Source: Prochlorococcus sp. AG-436-M02 (GTDB taxonomy: Bacteria > Cyanobacteriota > Cyanobacteriia > PCC-6307 > Cyanobiaceae). From it: DNA of 64,000 nt. The stretch is taken from contig QCPL01000005.1 in NCBI GenBank assembly GCA_003212515.1, positions 25,943 to 89,942 of the forward strand, read 5' to 3'. The notes below the pieces were generated by a model that saw only the letters and a list, made by a program, of their open reading frames with translations, made no database searches and was not told the DNA's origin. Positions 42,812 to 53,910 of this stretch are shown piece by piece (position 1 is the stretch's first letter; each line of letters begins with the position of its first letter). Position numbers and translations under genes: made by a program.

Positions 42812-43074
42812 CAACGGATCCTGGGTGTTAAGAATCGTTAGTCTTGTATACTATAGCGGCTAATATGCCACTTTTTTTAAGCTAGTAGAACATCTTGGAG
42901 AGATTTATCAAGATCTTTTAGATTGTTTTTTTTACTTTAAGAACAAAAAACCTATCAGAGTAATTTAAAGGCTTTAGCTAAAATAGGTTCTAATTAATCT
43001 ATTTTTTATTTTAAAAATGAGCTTATTTAGCAACCTTAGACAAAATAAGTATATGAATATCTATTCTTGAAATT

Positions 43075-43620
43075 ATGCTTGCAGTGGCGATTGGATATCT
43101 TGCTATTGCTCTAGGCCTTTCAGTTTTGTTCGTTTCTTTACTGCTTACAGAGTTAAGCAGGCCTAGAGATGCGCTTTGGGGAGCAATAATTATGCTTCTA
43201 GGTTTGGTCCTTATTACTAGCTATGAAAGTCTAGATGGCTCGCCAATGCTTGCGGTTTTGTTTAGCTTTTTAATTATGTCAAGATTTCTTGTAGAAATCT
43301 CGCAATACAGATGGCAGCAACTTAGTGAAGAAGAGAAAATCTCAGTAAAGACTTTGACTCGTTGGAAAAATAGTTTTAAGCAGGTTTTCTTAGCGGGTGC
43401 GAAATTTGGTTCGATAGTTTTTGAGGTGTTCAAACTTTTTAAGCCTAAGCCCAAGCCAAGCGAAATTGGCAAGAAGTGGATTAGGTCAGAACTTGATGAT
43501 GAAAAAAGAGCTGCAATAAGTCCTAGGCCCTCGAATGAGGTTAATATTGAAGAAAATTCTTTAGCCACTGATCAGATTTCATCACTAAAACCTGGAGAAA
43601 CATCTTCCGACGCTTCATAA
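43075..43620 (+). CDS. Ycf66 family protein
   Basis: N-terminal TM segments and SRFLVEISQYRWQQLSEEEK. Confidence 0.8.
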   Translation: MLAVAIGYLAIALGLSVLFVSLLLTELSRPRDALWGAIIMLLGLVLITSYESLDGSPMLAVLFSFLIMSRFLVEISQYRWQQLSEEEKISVKTLTRWKNSFKQVFLAGAKFGSIVFEVFKLFKPKPKPSEIGKKWIRSELDDEKRAAISPRPSNEVNIEENSLATDQISSLKPGETSSDAS

Positions 43621-43642
43621 TCTTCTCTAATCAATCTTCACT

Positions 43643-46552
43643 GTGAATAACGAGAAAAAAAAGGACAGTGGTAATTGTTCTTCCTACAAAGAAACTTTAA
43701 ACCTTTTAAGGACAAATTTTGGAATGCGAGCTAATGCAATTGTTCGTGAACCAGAGCTGCAAAAATTTTGGAATGACCAAGGAATAGATTTATCTCTTGG
43801 CTTAAAAAATAATGGAAGGATTTTCACTTTGCATGATGGCCCACCTTATGCAAATGGATCTCTTCATATGGGCCATGCTCTTAACAAAGTTCTTAAAGAC
43901 ATTATCAATAAATATCAGATAATGAAGGGTCGTAAGGTTAGATTTATTCCTGGATGGGATTGTCATGGATTACCTATTGAATTAAAAGTACTTCAGACAC
44001 TTGGCAGAAAAGAGCGGGAAGAATTAACACCAATAAAGTTGCGAAAAAAAGCTGCTGATTATGCTCAAAAACAAATAGCAAGTCAGAAAGAAGGATTTCG
44101 AAGATGGGGAGTTTGGGCAGACTGGGATAACCCTTACCTGACGCTTCAAAAAGATTATGAAGCTGCTCAGATTAGATTGTTTGGTGAAATGGCTCTTAAG
44201 GGATATATCTATAGAGGTTTAAAGCCAGTTCATTGGAGCCCTAGTTCTAGAACAGCTTTAGCAGAAGCAGAGTTGGAATATCCAGAAGGTCATACTAGTC
44301 AAAGCATATATGTGTCATTGCCAGTTGTACAAATTTCTAGGCAATTAGATCAATTATTGAACGATCAAGGATTGTCTTTGCCTCGTGATGAAAATCAATT
44401 AAGTTCCAAACTGAAAGTTGCAATTTGGACAACAACACCTTGGACTTTACCAGCAAATGCTGCTGTTGCTGTTAATGAAAATGTTGAATATACCTTTGCT
44501 AAGAATAATATAAATCAACTCATTATTGTAGCTTCAGATCTTTTAGAAGAATTAAGTATAGAGGTTGGTTATTCATTTGAGAAAGTTGCATCTATTAAAG
44601 GCATAATGCTTGAGGGTTTATTGTACAAGCATCCTTTATTTGATAAAATTTGTCCTTGTGTTATAGGAGGAAGTTATATTACAACTCAATCAGGGACTGG
44701 TTTAGTTCATACAGCCCCTGGTCATGGAATAGATGACTTTAATACTGGAATTAAGTATAAATTACCTATAATATGCCCTGTAAATGAAAAGGGTATATTT
44801 ACCTCTGAAGCAGGTCGTTTTGAGGGTTTAAATGTTTTAAAAGATGCTAATAATGAGATAATTAAAGATTTAATAGAATCGGGTAATTTGTTGAAAGAAA
44901 AACCCTATATTCATAAATATCCTTATGATTGGAGAACAAAGAAAGCAACTATTTTTCGCGCAACTGAACAATGGTTTGCTTCTGTTCAAGGGTTTAGAAG
45001 TGATGCTTTAGATGCAATTGAGAAAGTTGAATGGATACCTGCAACAGGAAAGAAACGAATTAAGACGATGGTTTCTGACAGAGGTGATTGGTGTATTTCA
45101 AGGCAACGTACTTGGGGGGTCCCTATCCCAGTTTTTTATGCAAAGGAAGGGGATGAAGTGCTTCTTAATGAGACCACAGTTAATCATATTCATGACTTGG
45201 TTAAGAAAAATGGTTCTGATATTTGGTGGGAATTAGAAGAATCTGAGCTTTTGCCTACTCCATATGCCTTGGAAGCAGATAAATGGCAAAAGGGTACTGA
45301 CACTATGGATGTATGGTTTGATTCTGGGTCTAGCTGGGCAGCAGTAACTTCTTCAAGCAATGATATGAATTACCCAGCTGATCTTTATCTAGAGGGTTCA
45401 GATCAACATCGAGGTTGGTTCCAATCTTCATTACTTACTTCAGTAGCTGCATCTGGTCATGCGCCATACCTAAAAGTTTTGACACATGGGTTTGCCTTAG
45501 ACGAAAATGGAAGGAAGATGAGTAAATCTTTGGGTAATATTGTTGACCCTTCAGTAATTATTAATGGAGGAAATAACAAGAAATTAGAGCCTGCTTTTGG
45601 AGCAGATGTTTTGAGATTGTGGGTTAGTTCAGTTGATTATTCAGCAGATGTACCAATTGGCTCTAATATTTTACGTCAATTGTCTGATGTTTATAGAAAA
45701 GTTAGAAATACTGCTCGTTATTTACTAGGTAACCTTCATGACTTTGATCCTTCTAAGAATTCTTTTCAAGTTAAAGATTTATCTATTTTAGATCGATGGA
45801 TGCTTAATAGAATGGCAGAAGTTATTGAAGAAGTATCAATTGCATATGAAAATTATGAATTTTCTAAATTCTTTCAAATCCTACAAAGCTTTTGTGTAGT
45901 TGATTTATCCAACTTTTATCTAGATATAGCAAAAGATCGTTTATATGTAAGTGCATCTTCAGATAATCGTAGAATTTCATGCCAGTATGTTTTATCTTTA
46001 GTTGTTGAAAACCTAGCTGGTATTATAGCCCCTGTTTTATGTCATATGGCAGAAGATATATGGCAAAATATTCCATATAAATTGCAGGAAAAATCAGTTT
46101 TTCAAAGAGGATGGCCACAAGTTCTTTCTATCTGGAAAGATGACTCTTTAAATGATGTAGTACAAAATTTGCGTCAGTTAAGAACCTCAGTTAACCGGGC
46201 TTTAGAAGAGTGTAGAATTAAACAAGAATTAGGTTCTTCTCTGGAGGCATCACTAAGAATTCAACCACTTAATGATTCTTTAAAGGATGCACTGATTTAT
46301 CTGGAGAAAAATGGAGATCCAGAAGTAGATAGATTATTTGATTGGTTAATTGTGTCTAAAGTCCAAATTGGAGGCGAGCCATGGGCGGAGATTTTATTTA
46401 GTGATGAGGATACTACTGCTATTATTGAGGTCTCCAAGTCAAGAGGCGTTAAATGTGAAAGGTGTTGGCATTATGAAGTTGATATCGGCGATGATCCAAT
46501 TCATAAATCCATATGTGGTAGATGTATTAAAACCTTGGAACGCATACCTTGA
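43643..46552 (+). CDS. ileS: Isoleucyl-tRNA synthetase
   Basis: [28 protein letters not shown]-terminal [12 protein letters not shown] Zn motif; GTG start. Confidence 0.98.
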   Translation: MNNEKKKDSGNCSSYKETLNLLRTNFGMRANAIVREPELQKFWNDQGIDLSLGLKNNGRIFTLHDGPPYANGSLHMGHALNKVLKDIINKYQIMKGRKVRFIPGWDCHGLPIELKVLQTLGRKEREELTPIKLRKKAADYAQKQIASQKEGFRRWGVWADWDNPYLTLQKDYEAAQIRLFGEMALKGYIYRGLKPVHWSPSSRTALAEAELEYPEGHTSQSIYVSLPVVQISRQLDQLLNDQGLSLPRDENQLSSKLKVAIWTTTPWTLPANAAVAVNENVEYTFAKNNINQLIIVASDLLEELSIEVGYSFEKVASIKGIMLEGLLYKHPLFDKICPCVIGGSYITTQSGTGLVHTAPGHGIDDFNTGIKYKLPIICPVNEKGIFTSEAGRFEGLNVLKDANNEIIKDLIESGNLLKEKPYIHKYPYDWRTKKATIFRATEQWFASVQGFRSDALDAIEKVEWIPATGKKRIKTMVSDRGDWCISRQRTWGVPIPVFYAKEGDEVLLNETTVNHIHDLVKKNGSDIWWELEESELLPTPYALEADKWQKGTDTMDVWFDSGSSWAAVTSSSNDMNYPADLYLEGSDQHRGWFQSSLLTSVAASGHAPYLKVLTHGFALDENGRKMSKSLGNIVDPSVIINGGNNKKLEPAFGADVLRLWVSSVDYSADVPIGSNILRQLSDVYRKVRNTARYLLGNLHDFDPSKNSFQVKDLSILDRWMLNRMAEVIEEVSIAYENYEFSKFFQILQSFCVVDLSNFYLDIAKDRLYVSASSDNRRISCQYVLSLVVENLAGIIAPVLCHMAEDIWQNIPYKLQEKSVFQRGWPQVLSIWKDDSLNDVVQNLRQLRTSVNRALEECRIKQELGSSLEASLRIQPLNDSLKDALIYLEKNGDPEVDRLFDWLIVSKVQIGGEPWAEILFSDEDTTAIIEVSKSRGVKCERCWHYEVDIGDDPIHKSICGRCIKTLERIP

Positions 46553-46617
46553 AAGGATAATTATAAGGGTGATAATTTATTAAGCCTAATTTGATATCTA
46601 TAAGCTAAACAAAAAAT

Positions 46618-47229
46618 CTAAAAGTCTCCGGCAATCCTGCCTTGTTTGGGAAACCTTATAATTAACCATTGTATTATTCCTGCAATATAAATAATCAAAC
46701 CAAGATAACCAATGAAAGCAGATAATGTTTCTGTCCAGTTGGCACCAAATAGAAAGTTAAAAAGACTTTTAATCATGTGATTCAGTCCTGAAGATGCCTC
46801 CCGCCATAGCACACATTGCGAACCTTCTATTTGATTGAGGCAATCTAAGCTTCTAAAAGAAAGTGATGCATAAAAAAAGGCATAACAACTCACTGCCCAT
46901 CGCCATGCTTTTAGAACAAAAGGCAATGCTTTTTTGTTGGAAAACTCGCTTATCTCTTCATTAAGATCGATCCAAAACCATAGGCATATAATCATTAACA
47001 AAGGAGATAGAAAGGAACTTAAATAACCTATTGACCTATTTCCTGTTAAAAGAAGCATGCTAATGAGCATTAGACTTGAAACCTTCCAATAGATTGATAA
47101 AAGTCTCGTTATTGAGGGCTCTTTTTTTATGGATGACCAAATGAATAGTACTAATGGAATTCCAAAAGCAAATGTGGCGCCAAGCCTATAGCTGAGCCAA
47201 ACGAGTGTTTGGTATGAAATCTCTGACAC
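46618..47229 (-). CDS. DUF3177-like membrane protein
   Basis: Polytopic; WLSYRLGATFAFGIPLVLFIWS. Confidence 0.75.
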   Translation of the reverse strand: MSEISYQTLVWLSYRLGATFAFGIPLVLFIWSSIKKEPSITRLLSIYWKVSSLMLISMLLLTGNRSIGYLSSFLSPLLMIICLWFWIDLNEEISEFSNKKALPFVLKAWRWAVSCYAFFYASLSFRSLDCLNQIEGSQCVLWREASSGLNHMIKSLFNFLFGANWTETLSAFIGYLGLIIYIAGIIQWLIIRFPKQGRIAGDF

Positions 47230-47315
47230 GGCTAGAAAACTTTTAACTTAGTTGTTATCAACCTACAACGTCATTATGTAGGCTAACGCTAAGAAATTAC
47301 AAGAACTTCTCAATA

Positions 47316-47957
47316 GTGCGTCAACACGTTAATCCATTGAGCCGTTTTTTCCAGGTCGAAAAAGACCTGCCTGAAATTCAGGAATTATTTCATAAGACTG
47401 ATTTGCCTATACATCTTGATATTGGATGTGGAAGAGGGCATTTCCTTCTTCAGATGGCTTCCACTAATTCTCAATGGAATTTCCTAGGTCTTGAGATTAG
47501 GGAATCTTTAGTAGTAGGAGCTGAAAAAGAGAGAGTTGAATTAGGATTAAATAATTTAGGTTTTTTATTCTGTAATGCAAATGTAAGTTTAGAGAATTGG
47601 TTTTTAAAATTAGATAAAAGAAATGTTAAAAGAGTATCTATTCAGTTTCCTGACCCATGGTTTAAAAAAAGACATAAGAAAAGAAGAGTTTTAACTACTT
47701 CTTTATTAGATTTAATAGCTAATAATTTAGATTTTGGATCAGAACTATTTATTCAGACTGATGTACAGAGTATGATGAATGAAATGAATAGATTGATAGA
47801 TATTAGTGAATGCTTCAATATTAAATTTCCAGATAGTGATCTATCTTTAATTTCCAATCCTTACTCAATACTTACAGAAAGAGAAAAGTATGCAATATCT
47901 AAAAATCTAAAAATCTACAGGCAGCTTTATTTCAGAAACTTAAAAAACATTCAATAG
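47316..47957 (+). CDS. trmB: tRNA (guanine-N7)-methyltransferase
   Basis: [30 protein letters not shown]. Confidence 0.96.
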   Translation: MRQHVNPLSRFFQVEKDLPEIQELFHKTDLPIHLDIGCGRGHFLLQMASTNSQWNFLGLEIRESLVVGAEKERVELGLNNLGFLFCNANVSLENWFLKLDKRNVKRVSIQFPDPWFKKRHKKRRVLTTSLLDLIANNLDFGSELFIQTDVQSMMNEMNRLIDISECFNIKFPDSDLSLISNPYSILTEREKYAISKNLKIYRQLYFRNLKNIQ

Positions 47958-47998
47958 TTTTAAACTTCATTTTTTTATTTGTTATTAATAATGCACAT

Positions 47999-49366
47999 TT
48001 AATTAAATTCTTCTGATGCAATATTTGAAATTGTAGATGACCAAAACTCTACTATTGATTCATCTATTGATTCAACCATTACTCTAAGTATTGATTCTGT
48101 TCCACTCTTCCTCACAAATACTCTTCCTCCCCCACCCATTTCTTGTTCGGCTTTTTTAATAGATGCTTGAAATTTTTCTGATTGGATCAAAGATTGTTGA
48201 GAAAATATTGGGCTTACAGGGACATTGATCAGTTTTTGGGGAAATGCTTTGAAGCTTTGATCAAATAAGTCTTCGAGTCTTAAAGCTTTTTTTTTGCAGA
48301 TATTTGAAAGTTGTAGAGCAGTTAAAAGACCATCCCCAGATAATCCATTTAACGTTGACAATATATGACCTGACTGTTCTCCTCCTAGGATTGCTTTTTT
48401 TTCTACCATTACTTTACGAACATTTTGATCACCAACTGCTGCTCTTTCTAGTATTCCACCTTGATCAACCCATGCTTTTTCAAAGCCTAGATTGGACATA
48501 ACAGTAGCTACAAGTCTTTGCTCTGGCAGCGCATTTTTTTCTTTTAGCTCTGATCCCCATAAATAAAGGATGTTGTCTCCGTCGACAACTCGGCCTCTCC
48601 CATCAATTGCAATCATTCGGTCGGCATCACCATCAAACGCAAAACCCATCTCAGAGTTTGTTTCTAATACTGCTTTTTTTATATCTTCCAGATGAGTGGA
48701 GCCACAGTTGACATTTATTTTTCTTCCATTTGGTTTTGCGTTAATACATGTAACCTTTGCTCCTAATGACCGAAACAAATTTTCTCCACATGCGGTTGCA
48801 GATCCCCAGCACAAATCGAGAACAATAGAAGCACCTTCAAAATCATCTATTGGAATAGATTGAATTAGACTTTTCTCATATTCCTTTAGCAGGTCATAGC
48901 GACAAATACAATTTTTTCGTGTATTGGACCTAATTGTTTTTTTTGCTTGTAAACCCTTCTCAATAAGACTTTGCTTTTGCGAAGAAAGTTTTTCGCCATT
49001 CGAGTCAAAGATTTTTATTCCATTATCCTCTGGAGGATTATGACTTGCCGAGATCATAAATCCTCCAGCTGCATGATTTTTTCTTATTAGAAAAGCAACT
49101 GCTGGGGTCGGACAAAGTCCTAATAGCCAAACTTCTCTGCCAGATGCCATTAATCCATCTGCTAATTCATTAGCAATTCTTTGACTACTTAACCGGGAAT
49201 CTTGACCTATAAGTATGGGCTTCTTTTTGGGCAGGACTTGATCGGATAGAAAACCTAGTTTCTGAAGCAATTCATTAGTAAAAAGTGTTTCTGCCTTACC
49301 TCTAATACCATCAGTACCAAAAAAAATTATATTGTCTTTTCGATTTTCTCTACTAATAAGTTCCAT
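47999..49366 (-). CDS. glmM: Phosphoglucosamine mutase
   Basis: FGTDGIRGKAE, ISASHNPPEDNGIK, FDGDADRMIAID, RKSGTESILRVM. Confidence 0.96.
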   Translation of the reverse strand: MELISRENRKDNIIFFGTDGIRGKAETLFTNELLQKLGFLSDQVLPKKKPILIGQDSRLSSQRIANELADGLMASGREVWLLGLCPTPAVAFLIRKNHAAGGFMISASHNPPEDNGIKIFDSNGEKLSSQKQSLIEKGLQAKKTIRSNTRKNCICRYDLLKEYEKSLIQSIPIDDFEGASIVLDLCWGSATACGENLFRSLGAKVTCINAKPNGRKINVNCGSTHLEDIKKAVLETNSEMGFAFDGDADRMIAIDGRGRVVDGDNILYLWGSELKEKNALPEQRLVATVMSNLGFEKAWVDQGGILERAAVGDQNVRKVMVEKKAILGGEQSGHILSTLNGLSGDGLLTALQLSNICKKKALRLEDLFDQSFKAFPQKLINVPVSPIFSQQSLIQSEKFQASIKKAEQEMGGGGRVFVRKSGTESILRVMVESIDESIVEFWSSTISNIASEEFN

Positions 49367-49487
49367 TGACTTGTTTCTGTAAAGAAAAAAGGAAAAGTTC
49401 CATTGTTTTCAAAGATTAGCTCAAATAAAAATATTTCACACTAAAATTGTTATTAGAATGGCAAAGTATCTTTACTTACTTGAATAA

Positions 49488-50051
49488 GTGGAAACTTCTA
49501 AATTTGTTGAATTGGGCAAAGTTCAGAAGATTGTTCTGCTTATTACCTCTTTGCTATTTTCTTTACTTTTACTTTTTGCAAGAACTAGTTTGAGTTCTGA
49601 TCAATCACTAGATCAGTTGGCTCGCGATTCTCTAAAGCCAGAGATTGCATTTGAAAATGGTCGTCCTACGGTCGTTGAGTTTTATGCAGACTGGTGCGAG
49701 GCATGTCAAGAAATGGCTCCTTCAATGTATAGATTAAAGAGAAATTTTCAGGATGAGATTAATGTTGTCTTACTCAACGTTGATAATGATCAATGGTTAG
49801 ATCTTATTGATAAGTATGAAGTTAATGGCATTCCACAGCTAAATCTATTTGATAGCAATGGTCAATTGAGAGGTAGATCAATAGGGCTCAAGTCGCAAGA
49901 TCAGCTAAACCAATTAGTATTTTCCTTAGTCAATAATGAAACTCTTCCTAAGTTTTCTGGAGTAAGAGAAAGTGATTCGAGTAAATTATTATTTTCACCT
50001 TTACCTGATAATGTTGAGCCTAATTATGTTGGCCCTAGAAGCCACGCTTAA
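49488..50051 (+). CDS. Membrane-anchored thioredoxin-like protein (TxlA/HCF164-like)
   Basis: N-terminal TM and VEFYADWCEACQEMAP; GTG start. Confidence 0.88.
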   Translation: METSKFVELGKVQKIVLLITSLLFSLLLLFARTSLSSDQSLDQLARDSLKPEIAFENGRPTVVEFYADWCEACQEMAPSMYRLKRNFQDEINVVLLNVDNDQWLDLIDKYEVNGIPQLNLFDSNGQLRGRSIGLKSQDQLNQLVFSLVNNETLPKFSGVRESDSSKLLFSPLPDNVEPNYVGPRSHA

Positions 50052-50689
50052 TCTACTTGCCAATTTAGAGCCTTGGAAACAGTTGGAAATTGATTAGAAA
50101 ATATTTTTTTGCATTGATTTGCAATAATTAAGTGCTCCTTTTGTGTCCCATGCCCAGAGCGTAAGTTTATATAATGAATCCATGATCTACATGATCCAGT
50201 CATATAAATCCTTGTTGGAGTTGCTAATGGAAGAATAAATCTTGCACACTCTTTTGCTATTCCCTCTTGGAGCATTTCTTTATAAAGGTTTAATGCCGAT
50301 TGAAATTGGACTTTTATTTTGTCTTCAAAATCTTTAGTAACATTGATTGGTAAATCAGATATTGAGTTCTGGCGATTTTTTGTATCTTGTCTTCTTAATT
50401 CTGGAATTGGGATTTGACCAAGTTGGGTGCTATCTGCATATCTTTGAGAAAACTCTTGAAAAGTAAATGATCTATGTCGTAGGACCTGAGCCGCAATACC
50501 TCTAGTTGTTTCTATTTGAAGAGTCATATAGGCTTGTTCAAATACACTCCAGTGCTCATGAGTGATGCAATATTGAATTAATTTCTTGAAGTCTTGATTA
50601 TCTTGATTCTTTGGATTGCTTACTCTGGCTATGTAGGCCATAGTTTTCTCCGCATCTGGAGTAACTGTGACCAGTTGTACATTATTCAT
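50048..50689 (-). CDS. thyX: Flavin-dependent thymidylate synthase
   Basis: RHRSFTFQEFSQRY ThyX motif. Confidence 0.96.
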   Translation of the reverse strand: MNNVQLVTVTPDAEKTMAYIARVSNPKNQDNQDFKKLIQYCITHEHWSVFEQAYMTLQIETTRGIAAQVLRHRSFTFQEFSQRYADSTQLGQIPIPELRRQDTKNRQNSISDLPINVTKDFEDKIKVQFQSALNLYKEMLQEGIAKECARFILPLATPTRIYMTGSCRSWIHYINLRSGHGTQKEHLIIANQCKKIFSNQFPTVSKALNWQVD

Positions 50690-50691
50690 CG

Positions 50692-51285
50692 TTAGATTTT
50701 TGCGAGAGTAACTTTTTCAGGCTGGTTTTGATATTTCCCTTTCCGATCGCTATATGTTGTTTCGCAAGGGTCTCCTTCAAAAAATAGCAATTGACAAATA
50801 CCTTCATTGGCATATATTCGACAATCTGCTCCTGAGCTGTTGCTGAATTCAAGCGTTAAATGCCCTTCCCAACTTGCTTCTGCTGGAGTTGTGTTTACAA
50901 TAATTCCTAATCTTGCATAAGTGCTTTTCCCTAAACAAATTACAGTGATATTAGATGGGACCTTCATTTTTTCTAAGGCCACGCCTAGTCCATATGAATG
51001 AGCTGGAAGAATGAAATATTCTCCATCTTTATCTTGTTGAAGTGGAGTTGATTCTAAATTTTTAGGGTTAAATTTCTTAGGGTTCATTATTGTCCCAGGC
51101 ACATGTCGGAATATAAGGAACTCGTTTGGAGAAAGTCTTAAGTCGTATCCATAGGAGGAGCAACCAAAACTTAAAACTGGCTTTTCTTTAGTATTTGGAT
51201 CTAAATGTCTCACCAAATTAGCCTGAAAAGGCTCAAGCATCCCTGCTTCGGATTGTTTAATAATCCAGCGATCATTTTTAAGCAT
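50692..51285 (-). CDS. dcd: dCTP deaminase family
   Basis: LGKSTYARLGIIVNTTPAEASWEGHLTLEFSNSS. Confidence 0.93.
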   Translation of the reverse strand: MLKNDRWIIKQSEAGMLEPFQANLVRHLDPNTKEKPVLSFGCSSYGYDLRLSPNEFLIFRHVPGTIMNPKKFNPKNLESTPLQQDKDGEYFILPAHSYGLGVALEKMKVPSNITVICLGKSTYARLGIIVNTTPAEASWEGHLTLEFSNSSGADCRIYANEGICQLLFFEGDPCETTYSDRKGKYQNQPEKVTLAKI

Positions 51286-51884
51286 TATTTAGAGCTCCTC
51301 AATTGAGTGACTTGATCAGCTATAGAAAAAACTTTACTGGGTATAGATGGTCCTGTAAGAATTACATCTATTGAGTTATTACGATTTTCTAATGTATCTA
51401 GTAAATCTTTTTCAGAAATAAAGCCAAGCTCAATAGCAAGGCCTATTTCATCAAGCACTAATTTATCTAATTGATTGGCTATTAATTGTTGTTTACATAT
51501 TTCCCAAACTTCTTTCACTGCATGCTCATTCTTTAAAGATTTGTCCTGCAAATCCTTATTGATTTGATTTTTATTTATGCAACCATTGATGTCTGGTCTA
51601 AGCCATTCCAATTTTCCACAGAGTCTTATCGAATTCTTAGGTCCTTGTGAAACACCACCTTTTAAAAATTGGGCTATTAATACACGGCTTCCAAGCCCAG
51701 CAGAGCGAAGAGCTTCACTAAGTACAGTCGAGAAACTGCCTCGATAAGGTGCTGAATATACTTGTAACTGACCTTGTGAGGAAATAATGTGCAGTCTTGG
51801 TTGACTAGTTGCCGAATTAATAGGGCTTAAACCGTATTGATTTATTGAACTGGTTTCAGTTTTTGGTCTAGGACTTGCGGTCAT
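51285..51884 (-). CDS. CobO/BtuR-like P-loop family protein with degenerate Walker A
   Basis: GQLQVYSAPYRGSFSTVLSEALRSAGLGSRVLIAQFLKGG...LDKLVLDEIGLAIELGFI. Confidence 0.8.
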   Translation of the reverse strand: MTASPRPKTETSSINQYGLSPINSATSQPRLHIISSQGQLQVYSAPYRGSFSTVLSEALRSAGLGSRVLIAQFLKGGVSQGPKNSIRLCGKLEWLRPDINGCINKNQINKDLQDKSLKNEHAVKEVWEICKQQLIANQLDKLVLDEIGLAIELGFISEKDLLDTLENRNNSIDVILTGPSIPSKVFSIADQVTQLRSSK

Positions 51885-51954
51885 GAAAGCTGAAAATCAC
51901 TCTTTTGGGTAATCTTGTTTAAATCTAGCGCCAGTATGCTGTTTCACAAGTAAT

Positions 51955-51976
51955 TTGACACTATCTATAGTGCCAA
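51955..51976. promoter_or_regulatory. 22 bp near-perfect palindrome upstream of ntcA
   Basis: TTGACACTAT-CT-ATAGTGCCAA, one mismatched pair outside the centre. Confidence 0.5.
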
Positions 51977-52068
51977 TCTTTGGAAGAATTGATCTTTTAT
52001 TAATATGAACAAGCCCTTTTTACAAGGTTTTTTAATTAGAAATCGATCTAATCCACTGGTCTAAGTGT

Positions 52069-52083
52069 AAAAACGTCGTTTTT
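52069..52083. promoter_or_regulatory. 15 bp palindrome AAAAACG-T-CGTTTTT upstream of ntcA
   Basis: Perfect inverted repeat, flanked by GTGTA...TACAC (52065..52090). Confidence 0.45.
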
Positions 52084-52136
52084 GCTACACGTAATTTTAG
52101 CTGTACTCCTTAATCTCTGTTGCATTGGTTCCTAAG

Positions 52137-52871
52137 ATGGCAGCTACAGCTACCTCATTCAGTCGTTGCTCGAACCACTCACCTGGAATGCAATCTCACA
52201 ATCAACTTAACGAGAAAACGCCAGTAAAGAAGACGCTCCTCGATGTAATTAGGGGGCTCGATGGTTCTTCTAATGAAATAGTTGAGAGATCCAAAACAAT
52301 TTTCTTCCCAGGCGATCCAGCTGAAAGAGTTTATTTGATAAGAAGAGGCGCGGTTCGATTGACTAGAGTTTATGAATCAGGAGAAGAGATCACTGTTGCT
52401 TTATTAAGAGAAAATAGTTTGTTTGGCGTTCTTTCTCTTTTGACAGGAAATAGATCTGATCGTTTTTATCATGCTGTTGCTTTTACTAAAGTCGAGATGA
52501 TTTCTGCTCCTGCAGGTTCAGTAAGGAATGCTTTAGAAGGTGATAGTGGAGTTGGTCTTCTTCTTCTTCAAGGTTTGTCTAGCAGAGTCTTGCAAACAGA
52601 AACCATGATTGAGACTTTGACTCATAGAGATATGTCTTCACGATTAGTTAGTTTTTTACTTGTACTTTGCAGAGATTTTGGAGTTCCAAGTGATAAAGGA
52701 ATTACTATTGACCTAAAATTGTCTCATCAGGCTATAGCAGAAGCTATAGGTTCTACGCGAGTTACAATAACCAGATTGCTAGGGGATTTACGAAACCTAG
52801 GCATGCTGCAGATTGATAGAAAGAAGATAACAGTTTTTGATCCAATTGCGCTTGCTAAACGATTTAACTAA
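52137..52871 (+). CDS. ntcA: Global nitrogen regulator NtcA (CRP family)
   Basis: [63 protein letters not shown]. Confidence 0.97.
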   Translation: MAATATSFSRCSNHSPGMQSHNQLNEKTPVKKTLLDVIRGLDGSSNEIVERSKTIFFPGDPAERVYLIRRGAVRLTRVYESGEEITVALLRENSLFGVLSLLTGNRSDRFYHAVAFTKVEMISAPAGSVRNALEGDSGVGLLLLQGLSSRVLQTETMIETLTHRDMSSRLVSFLLVLCRDFGVPSDKGITIDLKLSHQAIAEAIGSTRVTITRLLGDLRNLGMLQIDRKKITVFDPIALAKRFN

Positions 52872-52926
52872 TAAGTTGTTATTTCAGGAGTAAGTTATCT
52901 AAGTACTTTAATTAATACTTTCTGAA

Positions 52927-53898
52927 GTGGCTGGATGGTTGCTTATTATTGTGTTGCTTCTTTTAGGAGGAACTCTTTCAACTCTAGGAGATTTGCTTGG
53001 GAGTCGAATAGGCAAGGCGAGGTTGAGTATTTTTAAATTAAGACCTCGTAGAACAGCTGTTTTAATAACTATATTGACTGGAAGTTTAATAAGTGCTATT
53101 TCATTGAGCTTGATGCTTTTAGTTAGTCGAGAACTTAGGGTTGGATTATTTGAATTAGATGATATTCAGGCCAAGTTAAAAGAGAGCAAACAGGCTTTGT
53201 TGCCTTTAAAAAAACAAAGAGAAACATTAGAGCTGAAGATTAAAAAGGCTGAGACAGAGTTAGTGAAACTTGGGAAAGATTTATTTGCTTTCCGTCAAGG
53301 AGAAGTTGTCATTGCAAGTGGACAAAGTCTTGGAACTTTTACAGTAAAGTTAGAAAATAAATCAAAAGCAAAAGAGGAGATCGAAAATATATTGGGTAAG
53401 GTAAATTTCAATGCATTTATTAGGGTTAAACCAGGCAAGAAACCTATTTCAAGGATAGTTCTAGTAAGACGAGATCATATTAAGCGTTTAGAGGATCAGA
53501 TTTCTGATAAGCGAGAATGGGTTATAAATATTCGTTCTGCAAGTAATGTTTTATTAGGAGAAGGTTTTGTATATGCTTTCCCTGAAGCACTTCCTAATAA
53601 AAATATTGTTCGTAAAGGTGAAATAATAGCAAGTTTAAATATAAGGAATATTAAGCTCACGAGAAATTTTCTTCAAAAGCAAATCAAAATTCTACTTGCA
53701 TCGACTCTTGCTGAAGTTAAGCGAAGAGGTGCTTTTACTACAGAAATACAAGTTGACTCTAATTCTTTGCAGAAGCTTTTTGATCAATTGGAGTTCAAAA
53801 AAGAAAGCATTTTGAAATTAGATAGTATCTCTACAAGTAATAGTGATACAGCAGACAAAGTTTCTGTAAGATTAAGAGTATTGAAGCAACCTATATAG
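52927..53898 (+). CDS. DUF3084-like membrane/coiled-coil protein
   Basis: WLLIIVLLLLGGTLSTLGDLLGSRIGKARLSIFKLRPRRTA. Confidence 0.8.
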   Translation: MAGWLLIIVLLLLGGTLSTLGDLLGSRIGKARLSIFKLRPRRTAVLITILTGSLISAISLSLMLLVSRELRVGLFELDDIQAKLKESKQALLPLKKQRETLELKIKKAETELVKLGKDLFAFRQGEVVIASGQSLGTFTVKLENKSKAKEEIENILGKVNFNAFIRVKPGKKPISRIVLVRRDHIKRLEDQISDKREWVINIRSASNVLLGEGFVYAFPEALPNKNIVRKGEIIASLNIRNIKLTRNFLQKQIKILLASTLAEVKRRGAFTTEIQVDSNSLQKLFDQLEFKKESILKLDSISTSNSDTADKVSVRLRVLKQPI

Positions 53899-53910
53899 AC
53901 TAATTTTTTC

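Noticed and set aside
47262-47282. CCTACA-n9-TGTAGG inverted repeat between DUF3177 and trmB genes
   Set aside because: Short 6 bp arms in an AT-rich divergent region; could be chance
51890-52136. Canonical NtcA autoregulatory box GTAN8TAC upstream of ntcA
   Set aside because: Not found exactly; only GTAN8CAC (51934..51947) and GTAN10TAC variants, so not claimed as a site
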